64,000 nucleotides of DNA from Planctomycetota bacterium (lineage in GTDB: Bacteria > Planctomycetota > Planctomycetia > Pirellulales > Pirellulaceae). A program made the position numbers and the translations under genes. Where the stretch lies: contig JACNKX010000062.1 of assembly GCA_014381825.1 (NCBI GenBank), forward strand, positions 1 through 64,000. Reading direction: 5' to 3'. Shown in pieces: positions 37,284-45,907 of the stretch (positions are counted from its first letter, which is position 1; every line of letters starts with the position of its first letter). A model generated the notes under the pieces. It searched no databases, had not been told where the DNA came from, and saw nothing but the letters and a program-made list of their open reading frames with translations.

Positions 37284-38099
37284 TTATTTCGCGGCAGGAA
37301 AGTCTTTCCGCTTGATCTTTGCCCTACGTCCGTCGGGATGATGGAACACGATCCCCTCGGCGAGATGCGCTGGCGAATACTTGCTCTCCAATTCTGCCAA
37401 CGCTTTGTGCAATCCGTCGTATGTTCGCGGAACTTCGTCGTAGGTCGGTATCTCCAGATTGAACGGCACACAAAGATGCTCTTCCAATCCCAACGGATTG
37501 CCTTGAATCTTTGGCCCCAAGACTTCGCATGAATGTTCTCCATCAGGCCAATTCGAAAAACCTGTGTTCTTCACCGCCTCGAATACCCACTTGTCTTCTT
37601 GCCCGTATTCGTCGGCATCAACATACCAACCATCAATGATGCCGTTCTTCTTCTGAATCTTCGTCGGGTTGCGGCGCTTCTCCACACGAACACATTGCTT
37701 GGCTCGAATGGTCAACCGCACATTGGTCCCGTCCACCTTTTCCGTCGGGATGCCTTCACCTTCAAAAACCCATTCACAACCTTCACGAACTTGATCAACC
37801 ACTTTGAAATGCTCGCCACGATCAAAGATTGTCGGAATCTTCTCCATGACTTCGGCTCCCTTTCTGATTTGATGCAATAACTCGTCGTATGCGATGACGC
37901 CCTTGTCCAGTCCGCCCGCCAGCGACCTAATCAATTCTGCCACCGACGAATCCGCTTCAATAGCGATGCGCTTTAGCGCCTTCCGTTCTTCTGGCGATAC
38001 CCACGCAACGACGCGCACCCAGCCTTTGGGCGGCTCCCACCGCGCTAGCCGATTTGCATCTTTTCGGGGCCTTCCGCGTTTCGGTTTCTCGCCTGCCAT
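37284..38099 (-). CDS. RLIG1-like RNA ligase with AT-hook-like and ribbon-helix-helix-like N terminus
   Basis: A 271-residue protein. The C-terminal two-thirds carries nucleotidyltransferase motifs: motif I IPTEKVDGTNVRL with the putative adenylated Lys121, a middle HSCEVLGPKIQGNPLGLEEH, and motifs IV-V AEGIVFHHPDGRRAKIKRKD. These strings and their order match the RLIG1/DUF5565 family, whose human member C12orf29 is a 5'-3' RNA ligase (TEKVDGT, INGNPYGL, EGIVWH). The N-terminal 65 residues differ: KRGRPRK (7-13) is an AT-hook core, and VRVVAWVSPEERKALKRIAI followed by SVAELIRSLAGGL resembles a ribbon-helix-helix DNA-binding unit. Fusion of the two is what stands out. ATG 38099 is preferred to a TTG at 38105. 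No toxin, antitoxin or RtcB-type partner is adjacent. Confidence 0.82.
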   Translation of the reverse strand: MAGEKPKRGRPRKDANRLARWEPPKGWVRVVAWVSPEERKALKRIAIEADSSVAELIRSLAGGLDKGVIAYDELLHQIRKGAEVMEKIPTIFDRGEHFKVVDQVREGCEWVFEGEGIPTEKVDGTNVRLTIRAKQCVRVEKRRNPTKIQKKNGIIDGWYVDADEYGQEDKWVFEAVKNTGFSNWPDGEHSCEVLGPKIQGNPLGLEEHLCVPFNLEIPTYDEVPRTYDGLHKALAELESKYSPAHLAEGIVFHHPDGRRAKIKRKDFPAAK

Positions 38100-38105
38100 G
38101 CTCAA

Positions 38106-38134
38106 ATTCTACTGCGACAATAGTGAGTTGTCAA
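38106..38134 (-). promoter_or_regulatory. Near-consensus sigma70-type promoter giving a leaderless RNA ligase mRNA
   Basis: On the minus strand TTGACA (38134-38129) is separated by exactly 17 bp from TAGAAT (38111-38106), one mismatch from TATAAT. Only six bases lie between the -10 box and the ATG at 38099, so transcription would begin at or next to the start codon. There is no ribosome-binding site in those six bases. Confidence 0.6.
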
Positions 38135-38490
38135 TTGGCAAAGTATAAAATGATAGGCATGTTTTCAAAGTGTTTACGTCGCTAGAATTCTGAAAACCCG
38201 TCGAATGTGAGCAGGTTGGATGAATGCGTGGTTAACACATCGCATGAATCTGAAAGCGAAGCCGTCAAGCGAACGCTTTAGTCTGCCTATTTTTCTGAAC
38301 CCATTAGATCTGAACCCATTAGACAGGCTCGCGAGAAGCAAGACAGCATACTCCGTGACCGAATCCGGCCCGAGGACTACGACATCTCTCCCTCTGGCCG
38401 CTGGGAGAGGCGACAATCCACTTGAACTGCTAGATCAACAAAGGGCAAAACATTAGGGTGCGCCGCGATAGCTTACTCAGCGTGCGATTG
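38135..38490. other. Intergenic region, AT-richer than flanks, with a 15-bp tandem duplication
   Basis: Between the RNA ligase start and the stop of the beta-propeller gene. TCTGAACCCATTAGA occurs twice head-to-tail at 38294-38308 and 38309-38323. Both strands have short open frames of about 80 codons here but without homology or ribosome-binding sites, so I do not call a gene. Confidence 0.6.
38294..38323. repeat. Perfect 15-bp tandem duplication
   Basis: Two adjacent exact copies of TCTGAACCCATTAGA. The event looks recent because there is no mismatch. No coding gene is affected. Confidence 0.8.
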
Positions 38491-41400
38491 CTAATCTTGC
38501 CACCAATCGTTCGTCGCTAGTTCGGCAAAGAGATTGTCTCCGTTCAACATCTCCTTTGACTCGGCTGCCGATTCGGTTCGCAATTCGCTTGCGAAGTCGA
38601 TCGATTCCGCGAGGGGGAAGACGTCGTTAACGGCAGCCGTTAGCAATGCATCGATGCGATGCTCGGCAGACGATTGCGGTCGTGTATACGGTAAGTTCGA
38701 TGAGGCGGCAAGGGGCGGGACGAGAATCGAGTCCATTACTTGCTCATATTTGAATGCCGAGGCTTCCCCTTCGGCGAAAACGCGGCTTCGCGCGTCGAGA
38801 GCATTAACGATCATCAACACATCGATCGGAGATATGAAGCCGTCGCGGTTCACGTCGGCGGCGAATTGAGGTGCGGCTGCTTCCAAGGCGGCCGATCGTA
38901 AGGCGAATGTTGAGAAGGCGTTGACTCGACCGGCGCCATGGCGATTCAGATGGTTCATGATGACTAACGCATCGAGCGGCGTCATCTCGCCGTCCATGTT
39001 CGCGTCCGTCGGATCATCGGCGTTGTGCAGGAATTCCATGATCTTGACAACAACTTCGCCAAACTCAATTCGATCGAAAGGAATCCGCGAGTTCACTCCT
39101 AGCAACAGCGAGTCATTCGCCGGAGTGATGTCTGCAGCGTCTGTCGTAAACCGCAGCTCGCCGGGACTGTTTGCAACGAACGGAATCGATACGACAAGCG
39201 TACTCGCCGGATTCGCTTCGCTGTTGAACCCTCCGACTTCGTCGATCAGTCCGCCATCGTCGATCGTTCCCGATACCCCGTGACTGAACTCTGCGTTGTG
39301 ATCGATGAGACTAAGGTCAAGAAGCCGCTTGGCGTCGTAACGCACGTCGAAGTAGGCGGCAAACACTCCCAACGCATCGGCGCGAAGGTCATCCGCGTGA
39401 ATTCGCAGCGTCGCTTCTTCGCCAACAATCAAGTTGGTTGTCGGTTCGCCAGTTGCGTCCAGCACTTCTGCTCGGATTCGAATTAAGTCATCTGTTTCTA
39501 TCGCGGGATCGACAACGGCGATGAAGCGATTTGATCGGTCGGTGTGATAGACGAAATTCGTGAGAGAGTGCTCCAGGATGATCTTGAATCCTGGCGTAAT
39601 AACTTGAGCACAGGCCACGCCCTCACTTGGCACACCGAGGCAGCTGTCCGGCCACTCCTGCCGTCGAACGGAGGCAACCTGAATCTGGTGCGAGCTGCCA
39701 ACGATTCCCAGGCGTTCCGCCAAATCCCGCTTGACCAACCGAATCATTCGGTCGATATCTGCTTCGCGAGTAATGTTGACTCGCACGGTTGTCGTTTCGC
39801 GGCGATTACCGGATTGGACGGTATAGCTGATTAAGTCACTTCTGGCTTCCGAATGGTCAGCCGCCGTGTACAGCAGCGTCTTGCCGTCCGGAGCAATTTC
39901 GACGCTGGCTCCCGTTTCGCTCTCACCGACCTCGACGATCGTCGCGTCTTCTCCGACGCGGTCGTTGTGCAAGACGTCCAACTTAACTTCGTGATCCCGG
40001 ACATCGACCGTCAAGTAGTCCATAAACGTCATTTGGCCGAAATACAGCTCGTCAATCAACGACTCCGGTTGCAGTAGCTCCGTCACTTTGACGCTACCCG
40101 CCGAAATCGTGAATAGGTTATCGCCGATCCTCAAACTGCGTAGCGGGGTGTCTTCATGTTCGATTGTGCCGAGCAACTGTATCGACTTATCGTCGGAAGT
40201 CGTATCGACTTGAATCACCCAAAACGCGCTCGCTTGGGCGGGATAACATTCGCCAAAGTCGACGCCGTCGATGCAGATCCCAAACGAACCCTGGAACGGG
40301 ACGACAGCAATCTGCGAATCCGGAAAGTAGCTGATGGCGTGATGATTGTAAAACGCCTCGGACCACGTCGCGCCATCGAATACGAAATTGTCGACGCGTT
40401 CAGGAAGACTGAAGTCGGAAACGTCAAACAGCGACAACTGAGGCGAGCCGCGAAAACCACCCTCGTCGCGACCGAGCCCAAACAGTAAATCCTCCGAGAT
40501 CGGATGCAAGTAGTTCGAGAAGCCAGGTATCTTCAATTCACCCGCGATGGTCGGATTCGCTGGCTCGCTCAAGTCGATCGTGAACAACGGGTCAACAACG
40601 CGGAACGTCACGACAAACGCTTCGTCTCCGACGAATCGAACCGCGAAGACAGATTCACCAGTCGCGATCTCATCGATCGATCCAATGATGTCGAGGCGGG
40701 TGTCGAGTTGTTCCAACACGAACAGCTGGTTCGTTCGATCAGCACTCCACCCGATCGATGTCACAACTCGCAGAAAACCCTCATGCTCGTCGATCGAAAA
40801 CTGGTTTAACAACGATCCCGCGATGTTTCCAACTGCGGCCAGGCCGACATTAGCGCCTCCTTCTGCGATCGTGAACTGCTGCAGGATCGTCGACACATTT
40901 CCGTCACCAGAATACGAAATCGTGGCAACGTAGATATTTTCTGCGGCGGCATACACCGTTGAGCTATAGCCGGTCATCACACCGGTTGATGCCGAGATGC
41001 CGGGCGCGACAACCGCGAGATCAAAGACGACAATCGAAGTCAAGTTCGACGGATCATCGACTAGCGGTTTGTAGATATCAGTGGGTTCGCTGATCATACC
41101 CGATGCGACTACTTCGCCGGACGAATCTGTCGTCTCGAACAACGGCATGATCAAATCGAGAAAATCGACTTCGACTCGTTCGAGATACTCTTCCTGCGTT
41201 TCGTAAACGCAAGTTACGGGTGGTGCGTCGGGCCAATATGGGGCCGGAGCGAATAACTGATGGGTGACGATCGTGCCGCCCTCCGTACTCGCGTGCGGTG
41301 TGCCACTTGTGGGCGCTTCGCATTCAATGTTCGGGACAGGTGACGCGAGACTGTCAGACGTAACGAGATAGACGAGGTCGTCGATCCGTCTCGATGCCGT

Positions 41401-42105
41401 AACGCTTCCATCGAGAATTGTTTCCTGGATCAGTTCAGGAGATGTTCGGTCGGCAATGTCATAGATCGCGACGGAAGTCTGCGGTCCAGAATATCGACCA
41501 GGGAACGAGGCGTCTGCGAGATTGATGACATCGTAGAAGACCAGTGGTTCATTCGATAACACCACAAGCCGATCACCACTCACGTACAGTTCGGCTGCAT
41601 GCGAATCGAGGGGAAGTTCGGCGGCCAATGACAACTCGGATGGATTCCTTGCATCGATGATCGACAGTCGTCCGTCATTCGCGATGTACAAGTACTCGCC
41701 GTCGGTCTTCACGAGGTCGGCCTCGTCGACGCCAGTGACCTGAACATTGGTGCCGTCGATCTGTTCGGCAACTTGAATTGCATTCAAGTCCGCATTCCGC
41801 AAAACGGTCTGCGGCACAGGCGAATCGAGGGCACCAAAATCATCGAAGTAGACTGGAGTATAGGGCCAACGTGTGAACGAAGTTCCAAACACATCCTTCC
41901 ACTGATCCACCGCCTCGTCGACCAGAAACTGCTGCAGTTCGGTCGCCGATTCGAATCGTTCAAAGTCCGAAATGTCACTGGCAGTTTGGGCGACTTCGAC
42001 ACCCAACTGGGCGTCCAGGACAACCCGATCTTCTAGTACTTCGAGCATAAAACGGCGTCGGTGCGGGCGATTCCGCGCGCTGGCCCGTGTCCGCATTGAT
42101 TTCAT
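38491..42105 (-). CDS. Secreted beta-propeller protein with cohesin-like and dockerin modules
   Basis: A 1204-residue modular surface protein. The start RRRFMLEVLEDRVVLDAQLG is the LEDRxxLD-type N terminus of large planctomycete exported proteins. Residues about 95-690 match the Beta_propel (PF09826) family: NVQVTGVDEADLVKTDGEYL, LYIANDGRLSIIDARNPSEL, AELYVSGDRLVVLSNE. Around 700-780 is a cadherin-like beta domain (VDVRDHEVKLDVLHNDRV). Around 815 the WPDSCLGVPSEGVACAQVIT module appears. About 875-1018 resembles a cohesin-like beta-sandwich (LGVFAAYFDVRYDAKRLLDL, DDGGLIDEVGGFN). Two dockerin type I calcium-binding repeats follow: DANMDGEMTPLDALVIMNHL near 1030 and DVNRDGFISPIDVLMIVNAL near 1085. 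No enzyme motif is seen. AAAGG precedes the ATG. Role in extracellular assembly is inferred. Confidence 0.88.
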   Translation of the reverse strand: MKSMRTRASARNRPHRRRFMLEVLEDRVVLDAQLGVEVAQTASDISDFERFESATELQQFLVDEAVDQWKDVFGTSFTRWPYTPVYFDDFGALDSPVPQTVLRNADLNAIQVAEQIDGTNVQVTGVDEADLVKTDGEYLYIANDGRLSIIDARNPSELSLAAELPLDSHAAELYVSGDRLVVLSNEPLVFYDVINLADASFPGRYSGPQTSVAIYDIADRTSPELIQETILDGSVTASRRIDDLVYLVTSDSLASPVPNIECEAPTSGTPHASTEGGTIVTHQLFAPAPYWPDAPPVTCVYETQEEYLERVEVDFLDLIMPLFETTDSSGEVVASGMISEPTDIYKPLVDDPSNLTSIVVFDLAVVAPGISASTGVMTGYSSTVYAAAENIYVATISYSGDGNVSTILQQFTIAEGGANVGLAAVGNIAGSLLNQFSIDEHEGFLRVVTSIGWSADRTNQLFVLEQLDTRLDIIGSIDEIATGESVFAVRFVGDEAFVVTFRVVDPLFTIDLSEPANPTIAGELKIPGFSNYLHPISEDLLFGLGRDEGGFRGSPQLSLFDVSDFSLPERVDNFVFDGATWSEAFYNHHAISYFPDSQIAVVPFQGSFGICIDGVDFGECYPAQASAFWVIQVDTTSDDKSIQLLGTIEHEDTPLRSLRIGDNLFTISAGSVKVTELLQPESLIDELYFGQMTFMDYLTVDVRDHEVKLDVLHNDRVGEDATIVEVGESETGASVEIAPDGKTLLYTAADHSEARSDLISYTVQSGNRRETTTVRVNITREADIDRMIRLVKRDLAERLGIVGSSHQIQVASVRRQEWPDSCLGVPSEGVACAQVITPGFKIILEHSLTNFVYHTDRSNRFIAVVDPAIETDDLIRIRAEVLDATGEPTTNLIVGEEATLRIHADDLRADALGVFAAYFDVRYDAKRLLDLSLIDHNAEFSHGVSGTIDDGGLIDEVGGFNSEANPASTLVVSIPFVANSPGELRFTTDAADITPANDSLLLGVNSRIPFDRIEFGEVVVKIMEFLHNADDPTDANMDGEMTPLDALVIMNHLNRHGAGRVNAFSTFALRSAALEAAAPQFAADVNRDGFISPIDVLMIVNALDARSRVFAEGEASAFKYEQVMDSILVPPLAASSNLPYTRPQSSAEHRIDALLTAAVNDVFPLAESIDFASELRTESAAESKEMLNGDNLFAELATNDWWQD

Positions 42106-42308
42106 GACGCCTTTTATCCTGTTGCTGCATAAAGAGTTAACTACTCAAGCAGCGTCGCCCAGATAAACGCTGTTTCCATGCCTCCAGGATAGCAGGCAAT
42201 CGCAAACCCAACAATAAAACTGCGGAGTTGCGAAGTTTAATTCGGCTATGCCGGATTTTCTGCCCAGAGGGAATCTTACGAAATCGGAGAGACCTTCGCT
42301 GCGTCGGA

Positions 42309-44375
42309 TTACGATTTCCGGCGGCGTGTTCCTTTATCCGCAGATGCAGGCGTCCTCGATGCAGATGGTGCCGAGTTTGGAGCGGGTTTTTGCTTTCGTA
42401 CCGCGCCAACTGGCCGACCACGAACGGGAGCATTTTCGGCATGAGGATTCTCGGCTTGGCCAATCAGTTCAAACAGGAACCGGCTGGGAATCGTGTCGCG
42501 TGGCTTGCCCCATTTGCGACGCGTCAATGCCATCGAGAGAGTGAGATAGTCTTGCGCCCTGGTAACGCCGACGTAACACAGACGGCGCTCTTCATCGATC
42601 GCCTCGCCTTCGACCGCGATGCTACGATGATGTGGCAACAAACCCTCTTCCATTCCCACCATAAAGACGTGCGGGAACTCCAGGCCCTTTGCACTGTGCA
42701 GAGTCATCAGCACGATTGCGTTTCGCTTTAGCTGGTGGTCTTTTTCGTCATTGAAATCCGGTCCGCCAAGAGCGACGTCATCGAGGAATCCCGCCAGCGT
42801 CGGCTTCTTTGCTTTGGACTCGTACGCACCGAGGGCGTTCGCAAGTTCTTCGATCGCAGCCATCCGCGTCTGTTGATCCTCGGGCTTGTCGTACAATCGG
42901 CGTATTTCGCTCTCGTAGTCGACTCGCGCTAACATCGCACGCATGGCATCAACCATCGACTCGTTTTCGAATCGTTGTTGAAACAGAGCTACCAACGAAC
43001 GCAACTCCTCACAGGCGCGTTGCCCTGCATCCGGCAGTTTTCCGACGACGCTCGTGTTCCGCATGACGTCCCAAAGTGGCTTCCCTTGCTCGACGGCTTC
43101 CTTCGTCAAGCCCTCAATGCTCTTCCCACCCATTCCACGTGGCGGTGTGTTGATAATTCGCAGCAGCGAGACTTCGTCGGTCGGCGAATCGATCAGCTTT
43201 AGATAAGCCAGAACATCGCGAACTTCCTTTCGGTCGAAGAACGACATGCCGCCGATCAAGACATACGGCAAGTCAGCGCGTCGTAGTTCCGTCTCGAACG
43301 CGCGAGGTTGCTCGTTCGTACGAAATAAAATTGCGAAATCAGCCGGTTCCCAATCGGGCTGCCGGAGTAACTTGGCGATGGCAGCGACAACGCCTTCGGC
43401 TTCTTTCGTTTCGTTTGGGTATTGCTCGATTCGCGGTTGCTGTCCGCCGGAACGAGCTGCCTTTAGCTCCTTGGGATGCCGTTTCTTGTTGAAGGCGATC
43501 AATCGGTTCGCCACCGTTAGGATCGCTTCGGTCGATCGGTAGTTGTTCTCGAGCCACACGACCGTCGAGTCGGGCCAATCGCGTGAGAACCGCAGAATGT
43601 GTTCGACCTCAGCACCGCGCCAACCGTAGATTGATTGATCGTCGTCTCCTACGACACACAGATTCCGATGATCCTGTGCCATCGCCTTTACGATTCGATA
43701 TTGGCTGCCGTTTGTATCTTGATACTCGTCGATCAGCAAATGATCGAACATCGATGCCTCTTCGCGGCGGACTTCCTCGAACTTCGTGAACAGTTCCTCG
43801 GTCAGAAGCAGGAGATCGTCGAAGTCGACCGCCCCACGTTGCTTCAACCCACTTTGATAGCGGCGATATGCCATCGCCGCGAGATGTTCCTTGTCAGTAC
43901 TCGCCGTCGTAGCCGCGTCGGCAGGGCGAATACACTTTGTTTTCCATCCGCCGATGAAATAGAGCAAGTCGCCAGGACGTAGTGTTTCGTTCGGCACTCG
44001 AATTTCGCGGAGTACACCGCGCGCCAGGCTCTCCTGATCGCTGCGGTCATAGATCGAGAACTTGTTCGGATAACCAAGATGCTGAATCTGACGGCGCAGC
44101 ACGCGAACGCAATGCGAATGAAATGTCGATGCCATCGGCTGCTTGTCGGATTTCTTTCCGAGCAGCCCGCCGATCCGTTCCTGCATCTCGGTCGCCGCCT
44201 TGTTCGTAAAGGTGACGGCGAGAATGCGGTCCGCTGCAATCCCACTCTTGATCAGCTTCGCGATGCGATAAGTGACCACGCGCGTTTTGCCCGTCCCCGC
44301 TCCGGCGAGAACGAGCAGCGGCCCCGAGAGTGTATTTACCGCCTTCTGCTGAGGTGCGTTCAATCCATGAGCCAT
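42309..44375 (-). CDS. Rep/PcrA-like SF1A DNA helicase
   Basis: A 688-residue UvrD-family helicase. Motifs in order: Q motif GLNAPQQKAV, I LVLAGAGTGKTRVVTYRIA (Walker A near 23-31), Ia ILAVTFTNKAATEM, II HLLIDEYQDTNGSQYRIVKA, III CVVGDDDQSIYGWRGA, IV VVWLENNYRST, V VLMTLHSAKGLEFPHVFMVG, VI EERRLCYVGVTRAQDYL. No nuclease domain. Family members unwind DNA 3'-5' in replication restart and repair. The sequence is closer to Rep than to UvrD by YRSTEAIL and GLLPHHRSI, though PcrA cannot be excluded. The last 50 residues (Pro/Ala/Arg/Lys-rich) are disordered. It is the second SF1A helicase in the window. Confidence 0.93.
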   Translation of the reverse strand: MAHGLNAPQQKAVNTLSGPLLVLAGAGTGKTRVVTYRIAKLIKSGIAADRILAVTFTNKAATEMQERIGGLLGKKSDKQPMASTFHSHCVRVLRRQIQHLGYPNKFSIYDRSDQESLARGVLREIRVPNETLRPGDLLYFIGGWKTKCIRPADAATTASTDKEHLAAMAYRRYQSGLKQRGAVDFDDLLLLTEELFTKFEEVRREEASMFDHLLIDEYQDTNGSQYRIVKAMAQDHRNLCVVGDDDQSIYGWRGAEVEHILRFSRDWPDSTVVWLENNYRSTEAILTVANRLIAFNKKRHPKELKAARSGGQQPRIEQYPNETKEAEGVVAAIAKLLRQPDWEPADFAILFRTNEQPRAFETELRRADLPYVLIGGMSFFDRKEVRDVLAYLKLIDSPTDEVSLLRIINTPPRGMGGKSIEGLTKEAVEQGKPLWDVMRNTSVVGKLPDAGQRACEELRSLVALFQQRFENESMVDAMRAMLARVDYESEIRRLYDKPEDQQTRMAAIEELANALGAYESKAKKPTLAGFLDDVALGGPDFNDEKDHQLKRNAIVLMTLHSAKGLEFPHVFMVGMEEGLLPHHRSIAVEGEAIDEERRLCYVGVTRAQDYLTLSMALTRRKWGKPRDTIPSRFLFELIGQAENPHAENAPVRGRPVGAVRKQKPAPNSAPSASRTPASADKGTRRRKS

Positions 44376-44575
44376 GTCGGTGATCGTAACTCATCCTAGT
44401 AGCATGCTAAATAGGGCCTCGACGATCGGGACCGTGCTGGCTAGCCCAAGTTTTTTCGGTCGAATGTTTGCAGCTTCACAGACGCGCTCCTAAGTTCTTG
44501 ACGATTATACAAACACCCGGAAGGATCTTCGGTGCAGTACTCCCAAGCAGGGCGTTCCCAAGGAGGGCGAATTGA

Positions 44576-44839
44576 ATGAACCGCTCGAAACAAGTCACAC
44601 TAGGATTGGTTTGCACGCTAACGATCGTTGGCGCATACGCGACTCTTAAGAAGCCGATCGATAAACCGAATGCGTCTCCTCCGACACTGGAAATAGAGGA
44701 TCTACCTAGCCAATCACAGCAGCCGGTTGGTTGGGTCTTTGGTCGAATGGCCGGGGTTCCAGGTGCCGATCGTCCGCTGACGTCTGCATCGGGCTCGCTC
44801 GGAGGCAATGCAAGCTTACCTATGGGCCACGGTCGCTAG
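44576..44839 (+). CDS. Small exported or membrane-anchored protein of unknown function
   Basis: An 87-residue protein. A hydrophobic N terminus (QVTLGLVCTLTIVGAYATL) could be an uncleaved anchor or signal peptide. The remainder is Pro/Ser/Gly-rich and low in complexity (SPPTLEIEDLPSQSQQPVGW, GSLGGNASLPMGHGR). The ATG has AAGGAGGGCG upstream, a strong ribosome-binding site, which is the main support that it is real. It precedes the CxxC-repeat gene by 99 bp on the same strand. No function can be assigned. Confidence 0.6.
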   Translation: MNRSKQVTLGLVCTLTIVGAYATLKKPIDKPNASPPTLEIEDLPSQSQQPVGWVFGRMAGVPGADRPLTSASGSLGGNASLPMGHGR

Positions 44840-44938
44840 ACTACGGCGGCTTTCGAGGCACTGATCACGACCATATTGAGTCACAACTGGGAAATGTCTC
44901 TCCGCGAAATCACACCGCTAGATTCTAAGGAACGTCAC

Positions 44939-45907
44939 ATGGCACCATTCATTCACTCCGAACGCACCGTGCATCAACACATCTTTTTCGTCGTGGCTCT
45001 TCTATCCAGCTTTGTCGTTGGAAGCGTTGCGCAGGCACAATCGAGCACTCGCACGCGGCGCGGTACTGTCAATCAGATTCCACAAGGTTCGACCAATCGA
45101 GCCGCCGCCACAAACACCGCTTTAGGTTTGAACGGGTACTGCCCCGTTTGCATTGTTGAAATGAAAAAGTGGGTCAAAGGTTCACCAACGATCCGAGCGA
45201 CTTATGATGGTACGGCATATTATTTTCCCAGTGCCGATCAACGCGACACGTTTCTAGCCGACCCCGCCAAGTACATACCTGCGCTTGGAGGCGACTGTAC
45301 GGTCTGTCTGGCGAAGATGGGAAAGCGCGTTCCCGGTTCGATCTTTCATGCGGCGATGAGCAAGAAGCGTTTGTTCCTGTTCCCAGGGAAGGATCAACGT
45401 CAGGAGTTTTTGGATAACGCTTCGAAGTACATCGACACTGACTTGGCTTACGGTGGCAATTGTGTTGTGTGCAGTGTCGAGATGGGTAAAGAAGTTCCGG
45501 GCAAGCCAGAATTCGCTGCTTATCACGATGGCTGGCGTTATCTATTTCCTGGCAAGGATCAACGGGAGATGTTTCTAGCTAGCCCGGCAAAATATGTCGC
45601 ACCGCCCGCTCGAAACACCCAGTCGTCTACTTCAAGCACAAACGAAACACTCATCACCGTCACGGGCAAGAGCGGCTGTGCAGCTTGCGATCATGGGGTC
45701 TCGCCAATCAGTTCACCTAATGAGTTGGGCCTCGCAGTCAAAGCAGCCGATGGGAAAATCTATATCGTGGAGAACGCCCATCAACTGTACCCAAAGGTGT
45801 ACGAAGATCGGTTCTCAGGGCTGCGATTATCCGTGGCTGGGACGGTCGTAAAGCAAGCTGGCAAGATATCTTGGATAAGCCCGAAGGAACTCAAGATACT
45901 CAACTAA
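44939..45907 (+). CDS. Secreted protein with three tandem YHS-like CxxC modules
   Basis: A 322-residue protein; ATG 44939 has AAGGA six bases upstream and starts a signal peptide (HQHIFFVVALLSSFVVGSVAQAQ). Three repeats of about 50 residues follow at about 66-116, 118-167 and 173-222. Each has Gly-x-Cys-x-Val-Cys, a Lys/Gly-rich segment with Pro-Gly, an aromatic Tyr/Leu-x-Phe-Pro, a (D/K)xQR-x-x-F and Pro/Ala-x-KYI/V, as in YHS metal-binding domains (CPVC...YYFPS...F..DP.KY). A fourth, divergent CxxC (GCAACDHG) lies near 245 with a beta-rich C-terminal domain. YHS domains bind soft metals such as copper or mercury. A periplasmic metal-binding or redox role is inferred. Confidence 0.75.
   Translation: MAPFIHSERTVHQHIFFVVALLSSFVVGSVAQAQSSTRTRRGTVNQIPQGSTNRAAATNTALGLNGYCPVCIVEMKKWVKGSPTIRATYDGTAYYFPSADQRDTFLADPAKYIPALGGDCTVCLAKMGKRVPGSIFHAAMSKKRLFLFPGKDQRQEFLDNASKYIDTDLAYGGNCVVCSVEMGKEVPGKPEFAAYHDGWRYLFPGKDQREMFLASPAKYVAPPARNTQSSTSSTNETLITVTGKSGCAACDHGVSPISSPNELGLAVKAADGKIYIVENAHQLYPKVYEDRFSGLRLSVAGTVVKQAGKISWISPKELKILN

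Noticed and set aside
37284-38099. Reading the RNA ligase as a toxin-antitoxin antitoxin because of its ribbon-helix-helix-like N terminus
   Set aside because: No toxin gene is adjacent and the larger part of the protein has ligase motifs with a catalytic lysine.
38220-38456. Short frames on both strands in the AT-richer gap
   Set aside because: Both contain the 15-bp tandem duplication as an amino-acid repeat and have no start signal or homology.
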